Positions 46,950-55,937 of a stretch of DNA of 64,000 nucleotides are shown piece by piece (within the stretch, counting starts at the first letter, position 1; each line of letters starts with the position of its first letter). Made by a program: the position numbers and the translations under genes. Source of the DNA: Segatella oris (GTDB lineage Bacteria > Bacteroidota > Bacteroidia > Bacteroidales > Bacteroidaceae); NCBI RefSeq assembly GCF_900637655.1, contig NZ_LR134384.1, positions 2,170,001 to 2,234,000 of the forward strand, given 5' to 3'. The notes beneath the pieces were generated by a model. That model made no database searches, was not told the origin of the DNA, and saw only the letters and a program-made list of their open reading frames with translations.

Positions 46950-48197
46950 TTAACAGCAAACAGAATCCTTTATCGTGTGGATTATTCTGGCCACATCTTC
47001 ATCTGTAACCATAGGGCCACTCGGCAAACAAAGTCCGCAATGGAACAATTCTTCACTGACACCATTGAGATATGCCGGTGCATCCTGGTAGACAGGTTGC
47101 CTGTGCATGGGTTTCCATAACGGTCGACTTTCAATGCCGGCCCTATCAAGATAGAGCCTCATTGCCTCCACATTGGCGTTTGGTTCACAATCCGTATGTG
47201 CCGTTGAAGCCTGATGAACAACGCCAGCAGCACCCCCTACGGCCCCTTTTACGATTGTTTTGTAGGCGTTCTCCTGCCCTTTCACCTTCAAATCGGGGGC
47301 TATCGTTATCGTATTCAGCCAGAAATTACTGTCTGTGCGCTCATCGGGATTATCATGAAAATCTATGCCTTCAACTTCCTTGAAAGCCTCTCTGTAAAGC
47401 TGGGCAATATGCTGATGATGACGGATATGCTCGTCTATAACCGTCATCTGCCCACACCCAATGCCCGCACAGATATTACTCATGCGATAGTTATAACCGA
47501 TTTCCGTATGCTGATAGTAAGGATATGACTCACGTGCCTGCGTTGCAAAATACATCACCCGATTGTAACTTTCGCCGTCAGGACATACCAATGCACCTCC
47601 ACCTGAAGTCGTAATCATCTTATTCCCATTGAAACTAAGCACACCATAACGGCCAAATGTGCCGACCATCTGACGGTCATAACGCGAGCCAAATCCTTCG
47701 GCTGCATCTTCTACAACAGGGATATCATAACGTTCGGCAACGGATAAAATCTCATCAATCTTAGCCGGCATGCCATATAAATAGACAGGAACAATAGCCT
47801 TAGGTTTACGTCCCGTCTTTGCAATTCTGTCTTTGATAGCCTCTTCAAGAAGTTCAGGAGACATGTTCCAAGTATCGCTTTCAGAATCCACAAACACCGG
47901 TTTAGCCCCTAAATATGTAATGGGATGCGAGGAAGCACAGAATGTAAACGTCTGCACAATGACCTCATCCCCTGCCTTTACACCGCAGGCTATCAATGCC
48001 AAATGCACAGCTGCCGTGCCGGATGAAAGCGCCACAATGCGCTTCTGCTGCCCCATAAAACTCTCTAAATCTTTCTCAAAACCATTTACGTTTGGACCAA
48101 GTGGTACCACCCAATTGGTGTCGAAAGCTTCCTGAATGAACTTCATTTCTTGGCCACTCATATGAGCCAAACATAAAAAAATGCGTTTTTGTGTCAT
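46950..48197 (-). CDS. DegT/DnrJ/EryC1 sugar aminotransferase
   Basis: PLP-dependent aminotransferase for a keto-sugar, PglE-like. 415 aa. The PLP lysine is in LSFNGNKMITTSGGGALV. Other marks are VVEDAAEGFGSRY, YNYRMSNICAGIGCGQM and a C-terminal LPSGPMV near the 3' end. I start at the ATG at 48197 (MTQKRIFLCLAHMSGQE); eight more residues in the open frame are not family-like. First gene of the minus polysaccharide operon, with a promoter 215 bp upstream and a leader that contains a 22-codon ORF. Confidence 0.93.
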   Translation of the reverse strand: MTQKRIFLCLAHMSGQEMKFIQEAFDTNWVVPLGPNVNGFEKDLESFMGQQKRIVALSSGTAAVHLALIACGVKAGDEVIVQTFTFCASSHPITYLGAKPVFVDSESDTWNMSPELLEEAIKDRIAKTGRKPKAIVPVYLYGMPAKIDEILSVAERYDIPVVEDAAEGFGSRYDRQMVGTFGRYGVLSFNGNKMITTSGGGALVCPDGESYNRVMYFATQARESYPYYQHTEIGYNYRMSNICAGIGCGQMTVIDEHIRHHQHIAQLYREAFKEVEGIDFHDNPDERTDSNFWLNTITIAPDLKVKGQENAYKTIVKGAVGGAAGVVHQASTAHTDCEPNANVEAMRLYLDRAGIESRPLWKPMHRQPVYQDAPAYLNGVSEELFHCGLCLPSGPMVTDEDVARIIHTIKDSVCC

Positions 48198-48328
48198 ATA
48201 TTTAACAATGTTTATCATCAAAAAAGAAACTACACATAATCTCTTTTCTTATCCAAAATCCTGCAATTCTATTTTTATCTTATTCTCTCCGCCAAGCCAT
48301 GACAATGCAACCTATCTGAAACTGCCAC

Positions 48329-48397
48329 CTATGTGCATGTTTCTAAAAGAAATAATCTCCCTTTCATTGCATCGTCATAAAGCGTTAATCCTTTCAT
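48329..48397 (-). CDS. possible 22-aa upstream ORF in polysaccharide operon leader
   Basis: ATG at 48397 to TAG at 48329, coding MKGLTLYDDAMKGRLFLLET and two more residues. It begins about 10 nt after the predicted transcription start and ends about 130 nt before the aminotransferase gene. It could be a leader peptide or chance; no ribosome-binding site is visible. Confidence 0.3.
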   Translation of the reverse strand: MKGLTLYDDAMKGRLFLLETCT

Positions 48398-48411
48398 TAT
48401 GTATGATTTTA

Positions 48412-48443
48412 CAAAGTTAAGTTTTTTTAATGTAAAAGACAAA
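48412..48443 (-). promoter_or_regulatory. consensus promoter of the minus polysaccharide operon
   Basis: On the minus strand: TTTG (48443-48440), 20-bp spacer, TAACTTTG (48419-48412). It gives a leader of about 210 nt before the aminotransferase start at 48197. The leader is where a UpxY-type antiterminator would be expected to act. Confidence 0.85.
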
Positions 48444-48708
48444 TTTACACATAAGTTTCTGATATATAGCGTCTGTTTTTGTCATAATTATAAAGGAATC
48501 TCCCCTACAAAGAACAGAAAAGCTTCTATGAAAGCTAAACAGAACGTGCTTCATTATACGCTTATGAACAAACCAACACCGCTGGAAACGACCCTCATTT
48601 TGTAAACATTATCACCCTGTTTTTAACTTTTCTACACATCGACAAATAGAAAAAAGAAAAGCAAAAAATGAACATAATATCGCAATCTCAAACTGACTGA
48701 CTTGAAAC

Positions 48709-48862
48709 TCCATGCACAATGTACTGTAACTTGACTCAAACCACACTGCTTTTTGAGTCAAATCACACGCTAATCTGATGCAAATCGCAGTGTCATTTGA
48801 TGCAAATCGCAGTGTCATTTGATGCAGATTGCAATGTTTTTCAACGTAATTTCACCTCACAT
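48709..48862 (+). repeat. 22-bp phased repeat array F (7 units, two identical)
   Basis: Units start at 48709 and then every 22 bp to 48841. The units at 48775 and 48797 are identical except for the first base (TGATGCAAATCGCAGTG core), and the next one differs at few positions. The units at 48731-48774 nearly match array A units at 4324-4389 (TTGAGTCA, then TCACACGCTAATCTGA). This is the least degenerate array. The flanks (48444-48708 and 48863-48922) hold no gene I can support. Confidence 0.88.
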
Positions 48863-48922
48863 TTCGGCTTAAGTTCAGCAATCATCTGATTACCAAAGTA
48901 TTACAACATCAAGAAAAACAGC

Positions 48923-48971
48923 ACGTATTTGGAACGAAGGCGACTTCCATTTCAAATACGCGAGTTATGAG
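48923..48971 (-). repeat. 49-bp CTCGCGTATTT element, copy 2 (inverted)
   Basis: Read on the minus strand: CTCATAACTCGCGTATTT, a 21-bp middle, CCAAATACGT. The ends and length match copy 1 (4462-4510), with opposite orientation relative to the neighbouring array. ACGTATTTGGAA and AAATACG form an internal inverted repeat with an inner GAAG/CTTC pair. Confidence 0.75.
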
Positions 48972-49118
48972 AAAGCAATTGTAAATATCCTTGAAATATA
49001 TTAACACATTATCCGCTTACGAGGATAACACAAATTACGACAGTCCTTATCAGATAGCATTTCTGCGTCAGAGAGTTTCGTTTTCCAATCATCAAGAGAT
49101 GCGAAAAGGCGCAGTCTA

Positions 49119-50339
49119 CTACCTCACTGCGACTTTCTTTCCTCCTCTTATATAGATACCTTTCGGCAGCTTCTTTAGAGAGGAACCCACATAACGCCCC
49201 TCCAAAGTGTAAATGCGCTCTGTTCTTTGGCCCAAAAGAGATACGGAAGGCAAGCTCAAAGGAATGTTGCTCAAACGCAAAGCGCCGGCCTTGAGAGGTG
49301 CTTTGCAAGAGAGATACCACCTGAAAGCATCCAATCTTATCTTCTCTTTGCCTTTCGGCTGAAAGAGTTTCTTGTCACCAAAGAGATAATCTCCTTTGAA
49401 AAAAGATCTTTTATCAGAATGATATACCCCATGAAAAGTTACTCCGGACACCGTACGCTCTAAAGAAACATCTTTCTTAAAATAAATCTTGCAGAGTCCA
49501 AAATCATGGATATCATCTTCAACATCATCTAATTTACCACAAAGAAGATAGGGCGTATGGGCTTTAAGCGAAGCTTCAACCTTGGTAAAATGGAGCTTTC
49601 CATCGGTGAATTCCGAAGGAATGTAGGCTACAGCACCCTGCCCAAACACCTTCTTATAATCGGGCACATCGAATGGAAGGATTAATGTGTTGAAGCAATC
49701 CGACTTGAAATGGCGTTTCAAACGCACATAGGCTGTTGCATCAATGCAATACAATTGAAGCGTATCAGACAACAACAATCGGGTGTTCTCTATGTGGTAA
49801 AATTCTACCCGAGCATATTTGGCTGCATTTTTATCTAAAACATAACGCATCTTTTCCCTGTCATAACCCAATACTTTCCCTCCAATGGAGACATTCAAGA
49901 CACCATTCTCTTTCGCAAAAGTCACACGATTACCCTTATTGATAAGGTAATTGGCTTTCAAAAGCTGAGGAAAATCCGAATCATAACAAAGAAAGCGATG
50001 AGATTCATCGGCATGTTCTGCTGTGAGATTTCTTATACACCATTCGCCCTCTTGTTTCTCGAAACGCAACAGATCACAATAAGGTAAGACCTCACGAAAC
50101 GAAGAATGTTCCTTATTTTTTCCTTCTAAGAAAGAGGAATAAAAGAAAAATGCACCCATTTGTTGATAATGAGAGCCATAGAACTGATGCCCCACACGCC
50201 CTGCCATGACATATAATCCGCCATCGACAAGTTCACTTTCATCGGTCAGTAATGTCCCTATAGGCTCTGAAGAAGCTTGTCCCCAAGAGTAAAATGGGAA
50301 GAGGGACATCAAAAGAAATAATAAAAGATTGTGTTTCAT
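49119..50339 (-). CDS. secreted protein with T9SS-like C-terminal tail
   Basis: 406 aa, family not recognised. Signal peptide MKHNLLLFLLMSLFPFYSWG. The body is mixed beta, with an FNTLILPFDVPDYKKVFGQG segment found in many Prevotella secreted proteins. The last 30 residues (IYTLEGRYVGSSLKK, then LPKGIYIRGGKKVAVR) have the G-R ... L-P-K-G-I-Y-I ... G-K-K pattern seen in C-terminal sorting domains of the type IX secretion system. Export through T9SS is inferred, and no T9SS genes are in the window. It starts 22 bp after upxY on the same strand, so they are probably one operon. Confidence 0.75.
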   Translation of the reverse strand: MKHNLLLFLLMSLFPFYSWGQASSEPIGTLLTDESELVDGGLYVMAGRVGHQFYGSHYQQMGAFFFYSSFLEGKNKEHSSFREVLPYCDLLRFEKQEGEWCIRNLTAEHADESHRFLCYDSDFPQLLKANYLINKGNRVTFAKENGVLNVSIGGKVLGYDREKMRYVLDKNAAKYARVEFYHIENTRLLLSDTLQLYCIDATAYVRLKRHFKSDCFNTLILPFDVPDYKKVFGQGAVAYIPSEFTDGKLHFTKVEASLKAHTPYLLCGKLDDVEDDIHDFGLCKIYFKKDVSLERTVSGVTFHGVYHSDKRSFFKGDYLFGDKKLFQPKGKEKIRLDAFRWYLSCKAPLKAGALRLSNIPLSLPSVSLLGQRTERIYTLEGRYVGSSLKKLPKGIYIRGGKKVAVR

Positions 50340-50361
50340 GTTATGGTATTTTAGACAAAAA

Positions 50362-50949
50362 CTAAAGGCCTTCGCAACACCAACGCGTCACTTTAATCAT
50401 AATGGCCATGCCCGGCACCTCCTTCAACAGATAGTATTTCTTATTAGAACGTACCAATCGCCCGGTAAGTCCTTTCAACGGCCCATGCTTCACGAGTACC
50501 CTGTCGCCTTTTTTCAAATGGGCCTGTTCCTCACTGAGATACTTTCGCATCGTGAGTTCAGGATTACACATGGCCCGAAACTCAAACATCTGTACGGCAG
50601 GAATCTCATAATAGCTTTTGTTTTCACGGCTCTTTGTGACCACACTCATCTTGAATGTCGATGCCAAGACATATTTGCGGATTTCCTGTTCGTCCCTATC
50701 TTTCTTCAGAAAGATAAGATTACGCACGACAGGACGCAACACCCGCTTGACCTTATGGTTCTCATCTTCGATATCAACATACTCTTCAGGGATGAAAGTT
50801 TCAAGTCCTTTTTCATTGAAATAAGCCGCTACCGCTTTCTGCCGAACAGTGAAAAGCTTGATTGCATACCATGGAGTATGATCGCTCATAGCCGTTTCGG
50901 GCTTCATTTCTTTATTCGAAAGTTCTGTCGCTGTCACTTTTTCGTCCAT
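50362..50949 (-). CDS. UpxY-family NusG-like antiterminator
   Basis: 195 aa. NusG-type N-terminal domain (WYAIKLFTVRQKAVAAYFNE, then VLRPVVRNLIFLKKD) and a C-terminal KOW motif (GDRVLVKHGPLKGLTGRLVR). In Bacteroides, UpxY proteins bind the leader of a capsule operon and prevent early termination. It is 24 bp downstream of prfC and 22 bp upstream of the T9SS-tail gene, about 2 kb from the promoter of the polysaccharide minus arm, which is a plausible target. Start at the ATG at 50949 (MDEKVTATEL); the longer frame begins with TTG. Confidence 0.88.
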   Translation of the reverse strand: MDEKVTATELSNKEMKPETAMSDHTPWYAIKLFTVRQKAVAAYFNEKGLETFIPEEYVDIEDENHKVKRVLRPVVRNLIFLKKDRDEQEIRKYVLASTFKMSVVTKSRENKSYYEIPAVQMFEFRAMCNPELTMRKYLSEEQAHLKKGDRVLVKHGPLKGLTGRLVRSNKKYYLLKEVPGMAIMIKVTRWCCEGL

Positions 50950-50973
50950 CGTATGCAATCAGATTTAAGAGGA

Positions 50974-52560
50974 TTAGAATTCACTTGTGAAGTGGAAACG
51001 AATGTTCTTGAAGTCTTGCTGGGCCATAGAAAGTACATAACCACTGTCAGCAAGGAACACATCGCGCCCCTCTGTATCCTTGGCCATATACTGATATTTA
51101 CGCTTCTTGAAGTTGTCTAATTCGGTTTCATCATCGGCTTCCACCCAACAGGCCTTATGCAAATGCACAGGTTCCCAGCGACATTTGGCATTATATTCAT
51201 GCTCCAAACGATACTGGATGACTTCAAACTGCAACTGACCGACAGTGCCTACAATCTTACGACCATTGAACTGATTGACAAACAACTGGGCTACGCCCTC
51301 GTCCATCAACTGTTCAAGCCCTTTCTGGAACTGCTTGCTCTTCATCGGATCATCATTTTCAATATATTTGAACAATAACGGAGAGAAGCTTGGAAGACCG
51401 CGGAAATGCAACTGTTCACCTTCAGTCAACGTGTCGCCTATCTTGAAAATCCCATTATCCGGAAGTCCGACAATATCGCCAGGATAGGCTTCATCAACCG
51501 TACTCTTACGTTGAGCCATGAACTGAGTAGGCGAAGAGAAACGGACTATCTTACCCTGACGCACATGCAGATAGGGCTGGTTGCGGACAAACTTGCCCGA
51601 ACAGACCTTACAGAATGCAATACAACTGCGGTGATTGGGGTCGATATTGGCAGTAATCTTGAAAATAAAACCAGTGAATTTAGGTTCTGTAGGCTCAACC
51701 ATTCGCTCTTCGGCCTTAGTTGGTTTAGGGCTTGGAGCAATATCAACGAAACAATTCAATAGTTCTTGTACACCGAAATTATTGAGTGCCGAACCAAAAA
51801 ATACGGGAGCAACCTCAGCACTACGATAGGTTTCCTTATCGAATTCAGGATATACACCGTCTACCAATTCAAGGTCATCACGCAGCTGTTGTGCCTCACG
51901 TTCACCCACTTTTTCATCCAACTCGGCAGAAGCTATGTCTACAGCTGCCTTTTCTGTCACACGCTGTTTATTCGGTGTGAAGAGATTAAGCTGCTGTTCA
52001 TAGATGTTATATACACCTTTGAAACGCTGTCCTTGACCTATTGGCCAGGATAACGGACGCACTTTTATCTGTAATTCTTCTTCAAGTTCATCAAGCAAAT
52101 CAAACGGATCACGCCCTTCACGATCCATTTTGTTGATGAAAATAATAACAGGTGTATTGCGCATGCGACACACTTCCATCAATTTTCTGGTTTGCGCCTC
52201 TACACCTTTTGCACCATCCACGACAATGATTGCAGAGTCTACAGCTGTCAATGTGCGGTAAGTATCCTCGGCAAAATCCTGGTGTCCTGGAGTATCAAGA
52301 ATGTTCACTTTGTAAGGTTCGCCTGTTTCTCCATCAGGAAGATAATCAAATTCCATGACAGAAGTAGACACAGAGATACCGCGTTGCTTCTCAATATCCA
52401 TCCAGTCTGACGTGGCTGTCTTTCGGATTTTATTGTTCTTAACAGCCCCCGCCACCTGTATCTGCCCACCGAAGAGCAGGAATTTTTCTGTCAACGTAGT
52501 CTTACCGGCATCCGGATGAGAGATAATGGCGAAGGTTCGCCTTCTTTGTATTTCGTTCAT
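50974..52560 (-). CDS. prfC: peptide chain release factor 3
   Basis: GTPase that recycles RF1/RF2 after termination. 528 aa. G1 [13 protein letters not shown] (about 16-28), G2 region [13 protein letters not shown]3 DTPGHQDF, G4 NKMD, and the RF3 C-terminal domain ([20 protein letters not shown]). Full length. Upstream of upxY in a probable operon; a housekeeping gene. Confidence 0.97.
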   Translation of the reverse strand: MNEIQRRRTFAIISHPDAGKTTLTEKFLLFGGQIQVAGAVKNNKIRKTATSDWMDIEKQRGISVSTSVMEFDYLPDGETGEPYKVNILDTPGHQDFAEDTYRTLTAVDSAIIVVDGAKGVEAQTRKLMEVCRMRNTPVIIFINKMDREGRDPFDLLDELEEELQIKVRPLSWPIGQGQRFKGVYNIYEQQLNLFTPNKQRVTEKAAVDIASAELDEKVGEREAQQLRDDLELVDGVYPEFDKETYRSAEVAPVFFGSALNNFGVQELLNCFVDIAPSPKPTKAEERMVEPTEPKFTGFIFKITANIDPNHRSCIAFCKVCSGKFVRNQPYLHVRQGKIVRFSSPTQFMAQRKSTVDEAYPGDIVGLPDNGIFKIGDTLTEGEQLHFRGLPSFSPLLFKYIENDDPMKSKQFQKGLEQLMDEGVAQLFVNQFNGRKIVGTVGQLQFEVIQYRLEHEYNAKCRWEPVHLHKACWVEADDETELDNFKKRKYQYMAKDTEGRDVFLADSGYVLSMAQQDFKNIRFHFTSEF

Positions 52561-52605
52561 ATCAATTATTCTGAATTGTAGAGCAGCAGCCAGAATAGAC
52601 TATAA

Positions 52606-53478
52606 TCAATGTAATGCTGCCATGCACTTTTTCAAACTGTCGGTCCAATATGGTATTTTGATACCAAAGGTCTCCTTAATTTTCGTCTTGTCAAGTACCG
52701 AATAAGCAGGACGTGTGACTGGGCTGGGAAATTCATCACTATGACATGGCAGAATATCACAATTTGTATGACCCGCCAAACGAGTTATTTCTTTCGTAAA
52801 ATCAAACCAAGAACAAACACCTTCGTTGCTGAAATGATAGATTCCCTCATTGCCATCGAACTTACGGTTTTCTATGATATCTAAAATAACATCAGCCAAG
52901 TCGCCCGCATAAGTAGGAGTTCCACACTGGTCGAAAACCACTTTTAATTGAGGTTTTACAGCTGTCAAACTTAACATGGTCTTGACAAAATTCTTTCCAA
53001 ACTCAGAGTAAAGCCAGGCTGTTCTGATGATGATATGCTTCACACCTGTAGCTTGTATCTTCTGCTCGCCATGCAATTTGGTCAGCCCATAGACACCTGT
53101 CGGAGTGCCTTTCTGGTCTTCCTTGCACGGCGTATTATAGGGGTCGCCTCCAAAAACATAATCTGTACTGATATGAACTAACAAGCCGTCTACTTCTTTC
53201 ATAGCCTTGGCGAGGTTCTCTGGAGCTGTTGCATTCAGTGTCTCAACAATCTCACCGGCGGTCTCTGCAGCATCTACGTTAGACCAAGCAGCACAGTTGA
53301 TGATACACTTCACATCAAACTGCTTGACCATCTCTTGAATAGCATTGAGGTTTGTAATGTCTAACTTTTGATAACCTTCACAGACATCGGTGAAGATATA
53401 ATGGTCGTGACTTGCTTTTGCAACCAATTGTATCTTGTTTCCCAACTGTCCGTTTGCACCCGTTACTAAAATATTCAT
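52606..53478 (-). CDS. rfbD: dTDP-4-dehydrorhamnose reductase
   Basis: RmlD: final step to dTDP-L-rhamnose with NAD(P)H. 290 aa. NILVTGANGQLGNKIQ (dinucleotide site), STDYVFGGD, YGLTKLHGEQ (catalytic Tyr and Lys, here Y-x-x-x-K with YGLTK), and RTAWLYSEFGKNFVKTML. It lies 45 bp upstream of prfC and 34 bp after the DUF4924 gene. Separated from rmlA by 12 kb on the opposite strand. Confidence 0.95.
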   Translation of the reverse strand: MNILVTGANGQLGNKIQLVAKASHDHYIFTDVCEGYQKLDITNLNAIQEMVKQFDVKCIINCAAWSNVDAAETAGEIVETLNATAPENLAKAMKEVDGLLVHISTDYVFGGDPYNTPCKEDQKGTPTGVYGLTKLHGEQKIQATGVKHIIIRTAWLYSEFGKNFVKTMLSLTAVKPQLKVVFDQCGTPTYAGDLADVILDIIENRKFDGNEGIYHFSNEGVCSWFDFTKEITRLAGHTNCDILPCHSDEFPSPVTRPAYSVLDKTKIKETFGIKIPYWTDSLKKCMAALH

Positions 53479-53512
53479 ACGCTTGACAATCTATATCATA
53501 AATTCGCAAGGC

Positions 53513-54064
53513 CTATTCCTCGCCGAAATCCAAGCCCTCGGTTTCGTCCTTTATATAATAATCACTCAAAAGACCGATAAAAGTTGTAATCTCCTTAATG
53601 GCATGTTCTGTGTCAGGAGAAATTTCCTTTTGCTGCATTCTCAACATCATAATGCCATAAAGTGCATCAAGACAGGTTTCTATCTCACTTATATTCTTGT
53701 CTCCCTTGTTGCGCAATTCAACGACGAAAGGCAACACCTTATAATATTCAGCATTATAAATAGGAAACTTATTGCTTTGTAAAAGGCGATTATGAAGGTC
53801 GACCATATCGCGGACAACAATAGCATTGATATTCAAATGCCCCACTTCGCGTTTACCTTCTTCATTCATCATACGAATTAAGTTGCCAAACCAATCGGCC
53901 TCTTCCTCCTTTTGTTCATCGGTATAATCCGTAAACTTACTGATATAAGCCTTTCGGATTAATGGAAGAGAACATCCCATCGCACGAATGACATCCTCCA
54001 TCTGCCACATATAAAGCAGATATTCTGCAATAGATTTCTTTCTTAATTCTTTCGCTATGAACAT
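53513..54064 (-). CDS. DUF4924 family protein
   Basis: 183 aa, all-helical cytoplasmic protein seen in Bacteroidota. It begins MFIAKELRKKSIAEYLLYMW, then QMEDVIRAMGCSLPLI and LVELRNKG-like helices, matching DUF4924 as I remember it. No known function. It precedes rmlD and follows the LysE-type gene, all on the minus strand. Confidence 0.75.
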   Translation of the reverse strand: MFIAKELRKKSIAEYLLYMWQMEDVIRAMGCSLPLIRKAYISKFTDYTDEQKEEEADWFGNLIRMMNEEGKREVGHLNINAIVVRDMVDLHNRLLQSNKFPIYNAEYYKVLPFVVELRNKGDKNISEIETCLDALYGIMMLRMQQKEISPDTEHAIKEITTFIGLLSDYYIKDETEGLDFGEE

Positions 54065-54097
54065 ATTGAAAAAATGCTATTTGTTGTTTTAAGAAGC

Positions 54098-54790
54098 CTA
54101 CTTCAACGAAGCAAGTTCCGGGAGATGATACAAATTAAAGATCGTTCCGATAAGAGCTATCAATGAGAAAATAATGACTATGCTTCCTATTACCTTGTTA
54201 ATAATGACTATTCCATTGTCATCAAACTTGGTTCGAATCTTGTCTACCAACCATGTCAGACCATACCACCAGAGCAATGCACCAAACAAAACACTCACAT
54301 AACCTATGCACATTTCTACCTTATGGTCGGGAATTACAAAAGCAAACAGGGCAAAAAGCATCATGAAATAAGGCACTATCAGCAGATTACTAAATGTCAC
54401 AGCAAAAGCAGTCAATGCATTATGCCATAAAGATCCACGGCCATTTCCACTACTCTTGTGTGCATTCTGCATGGGATTACTCCGATAACTGTAAATTCCA
54501 AACAGCAATATAAGCACACCACCGAATATCTGAAGATAGAACTTTGTATTGGGATTTTTGACAAAATCAATAACAAAGCTCATCCCTACGCCTGTTAATA
54601 CAGCATATATCAAATCACTAAATGCCGCACCAACTCCAGTAACAAAGCCAAACCAACGACCTTTCTTAAGAGTACGGTTAATGCAAAGAATACCTACAGG
54701 CCCCATTGGAGCAGACGCAAGTACTCCTATTAAGATACCCTTGAATATGAGTTCCAGGATGTTTATCTGAAAAGGAAGTGCCACATTCAT
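54098..54790 (-). CDS. LysE-family amino-acid exporter
   Basis: 230 aa, six membrane helices. GVLASAPMGPVGILCINRTL is the conserved LysE start with the GPxG motif, followed by GFVTGVGAAFSDLIYAVL. Exports amino acids or related compounds; the substrate is not readable. The ATG at 54790 is the natural start; a longer frame runs into the promoter. Promoter and start are so close that the 5' leader is only a few bases. Confidence 0.9.
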   Translation of the reverse strand: MNVALPFQINILELIFKGILIGVLASAPMGPVGILCINRTLKKGRWFGFVTGVGAAFSDLIYAVLTGVGMSFVIDFVKNPNTKFYLQIFGGVLILLFGIYSYRSNPMQNAHKSSGNGRGSLWHNALTAFAVTFSNLLIVPYFMMLFALFAFVIPDHKVEMCIGYVSVLFGALLWWYGLTWLVDKIRTKFDDNGIVIINKVIGSIVIIFSLIALIGTIFNLYHLPELASLK

Positions 54791-54799
54791 AACAGGGTA

Positions 54800-54830
54800 C
54801 AAAGTTAAATAAAAAAAAGCAGATTGCAAA
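54800..54830 (-). promoter_or_regulatory. consensus promoter of the LysE-type gene, inside a terminator
   Basis: On the minus strand: TTTG (54830-54827), 19-bp spacer, TAACTTTG (54807-54800). It overlaps the terminator hairpin of the ROK kinase gene and ends 10 bp from the ATG at 54790. Confidence 0.8.
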
Positions 54831-54843
54831 AGGCAATCTGCTT
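54809..54843 (-). terminator. terminator of the ROK kinase gene
   Basis: 11-bp perfect stem (54817-54827 with 54833-54843), loop of 5, then T8 on the minus strand; 13 bp after the stop. Confidence 0.9.
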
Positions 54844-54856
54844 AAATATTAAAAAA

Positions 54857-55837
54857 TTACAATTCCCAACCAACAGCACTGGCACCAAGCACTGCCGCAC
54901 TCGATCCTTCAAGACCGCTGATAAGGAATTTCGCCTTATTCTTGAACACTGCTAAAACATGCTTATTATAGCTTTCAAGCAATGGTTTCATCAATAAATT
55001 ACCGGCTTTTGTCAGTCCTCCAAAGAAAATGAAAGCTTCAGGACTTGAGAAAGCGGCAAAGTTTGCACAAGCTTCTCCAAGCATTTCGCCAGTAAACTCA
55101 TACACACGATTGGCTAAAGCATCACCTTTTTCAGCAGCGATACTGACATCCAAGGAAGTAATATCATCGGCATTCATATCACGGAGCAATGAAGGCTCAT
55201 CGCTTTTCGACAGGAATTCACGTGCCGTACGAGCTACACCTGTTGCTGAACAATAGGCTTCCAAGCAACCATTACGGCCACATCCACAAGAACGTCCATC
55301 TGTTGGACGCATGATTACATGCCCTAATTCACCGGCAAAACCATCACAACCGTAGACCATCTGACCATTGATAACAATTCCAGAGCCTACACCTGTACCC
55401 AAAGTGATAACGATAAAGTTCTTCATGCCACGTGCTACACCGTAAGTCATCTCACCAATTGCTGCTGCATTCGCATCATTAGTCAGCCCAACAGGAATTC
55501 CACCAAGGCGTTTACTGAACATATCTGCCAAAGGGACAATACCATTGCGTCCCCAAGAAAGATTTGGAGCAAATTCAATTGTGCCCGTATAATAATTGCC
55601 ATTAGGGGCACCTATCCCCATCGCTTTAATGGTATCAATACCGCCAACCTGGTCAATAATGACTTTCAATGCCTCAACCGAAGCATCAACATAATCCTCG
55701 ACATTATCATAACCTTGCGTTTTGATAGCAGTTGTAGCTTTAATTTCACCGCGTGAGTCAACAATTCCGAACACAGAATTGGTACCACCCAGGTCAAGAC
55801 CTATTACATACGGTTTGATTGTTTCGTTTGCGTTCAT
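54857..55837 (-). CDS. ROK-family glucokinase
   Basis: 326 aa. ATP-dependent sugar kinase of the ROK group. Phosphate-1 GLDLGGTNSVFG, ITLGTGVGSGIVINGQ, GELGHVIMR and the zinc motif CGCGRNGCLEAYCS are all present, and GLEGSSAAVLGASAVG is near the C-terminus. Glucose is the usual substrate for this subgroup in Bacteroidota; other hexoses are possible. The ATG at 55837 (MNANETIKPYVIG) is chosen: the longer frame overlaps the ClC gene and lacks family sequence. Its own promoter is 52 bp upstream. Confidence 0.92.
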   Translation of the reverse strand: MNANETIKPYVIGLDLGGTNSVFGIVDSRGEIKATTAIKTQGYDNVEDYVDASVEALKVIIDQVGGIDTIKAMGIGAPNGNYYTGTIEFAPNLSWGRNGIVPLADMFSKRLGGIPVGLTNDANAAAIGEMTYGVARGMKNFIVITLGTGVGSGIVINGQMVYGCDGFAGELGHVIMRPTDGRSCGCGRNGCLEAYCSATGVARTAREFLSKSDEPSLLRDMNADDITSLDVSIAAEKGDALANRVYEFTGEMLGEACANFAAFSSPEAFIFFGGLTKAGNLLMKPLLESYNKHVLAVFKNKAKFLISGLEGSSAAVLGASAVGWEL

Positions 55838-55888
55838 GTTCTTCTTATTATATTGTTTATTATCTATTGTTAGCAGGTAAACTCTAAG

Positions 55889-55920
55889 CAAAGATATTAT
55901 ATTTCTTCGATTATTGCAAA
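55889..55920 (-). promoter_or_regulatory. consensus promoter of the ROK kinase gene
   Basis: On the minus strand: TTTG (55920-55917), 20-bp spacer, TATCTTTG (55896-55889). Confidence 0.85.
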
Positions 55921-55937
55921 TTTTTCGATAAAAAACA

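Noticed and set aside
48709..48862. Arrays as plasmid-type iterons or a replication origin
   Set aside because: Iterons can be about 22 bp, but seven arrays are spread over 58 kb and no rep gene is seen.
49009..49320. 103-aa minus ORF overlapping the T9SS-tail gene
   Set aside because: Different frame of the same strand with no start context; the tail gene has clear protein features.
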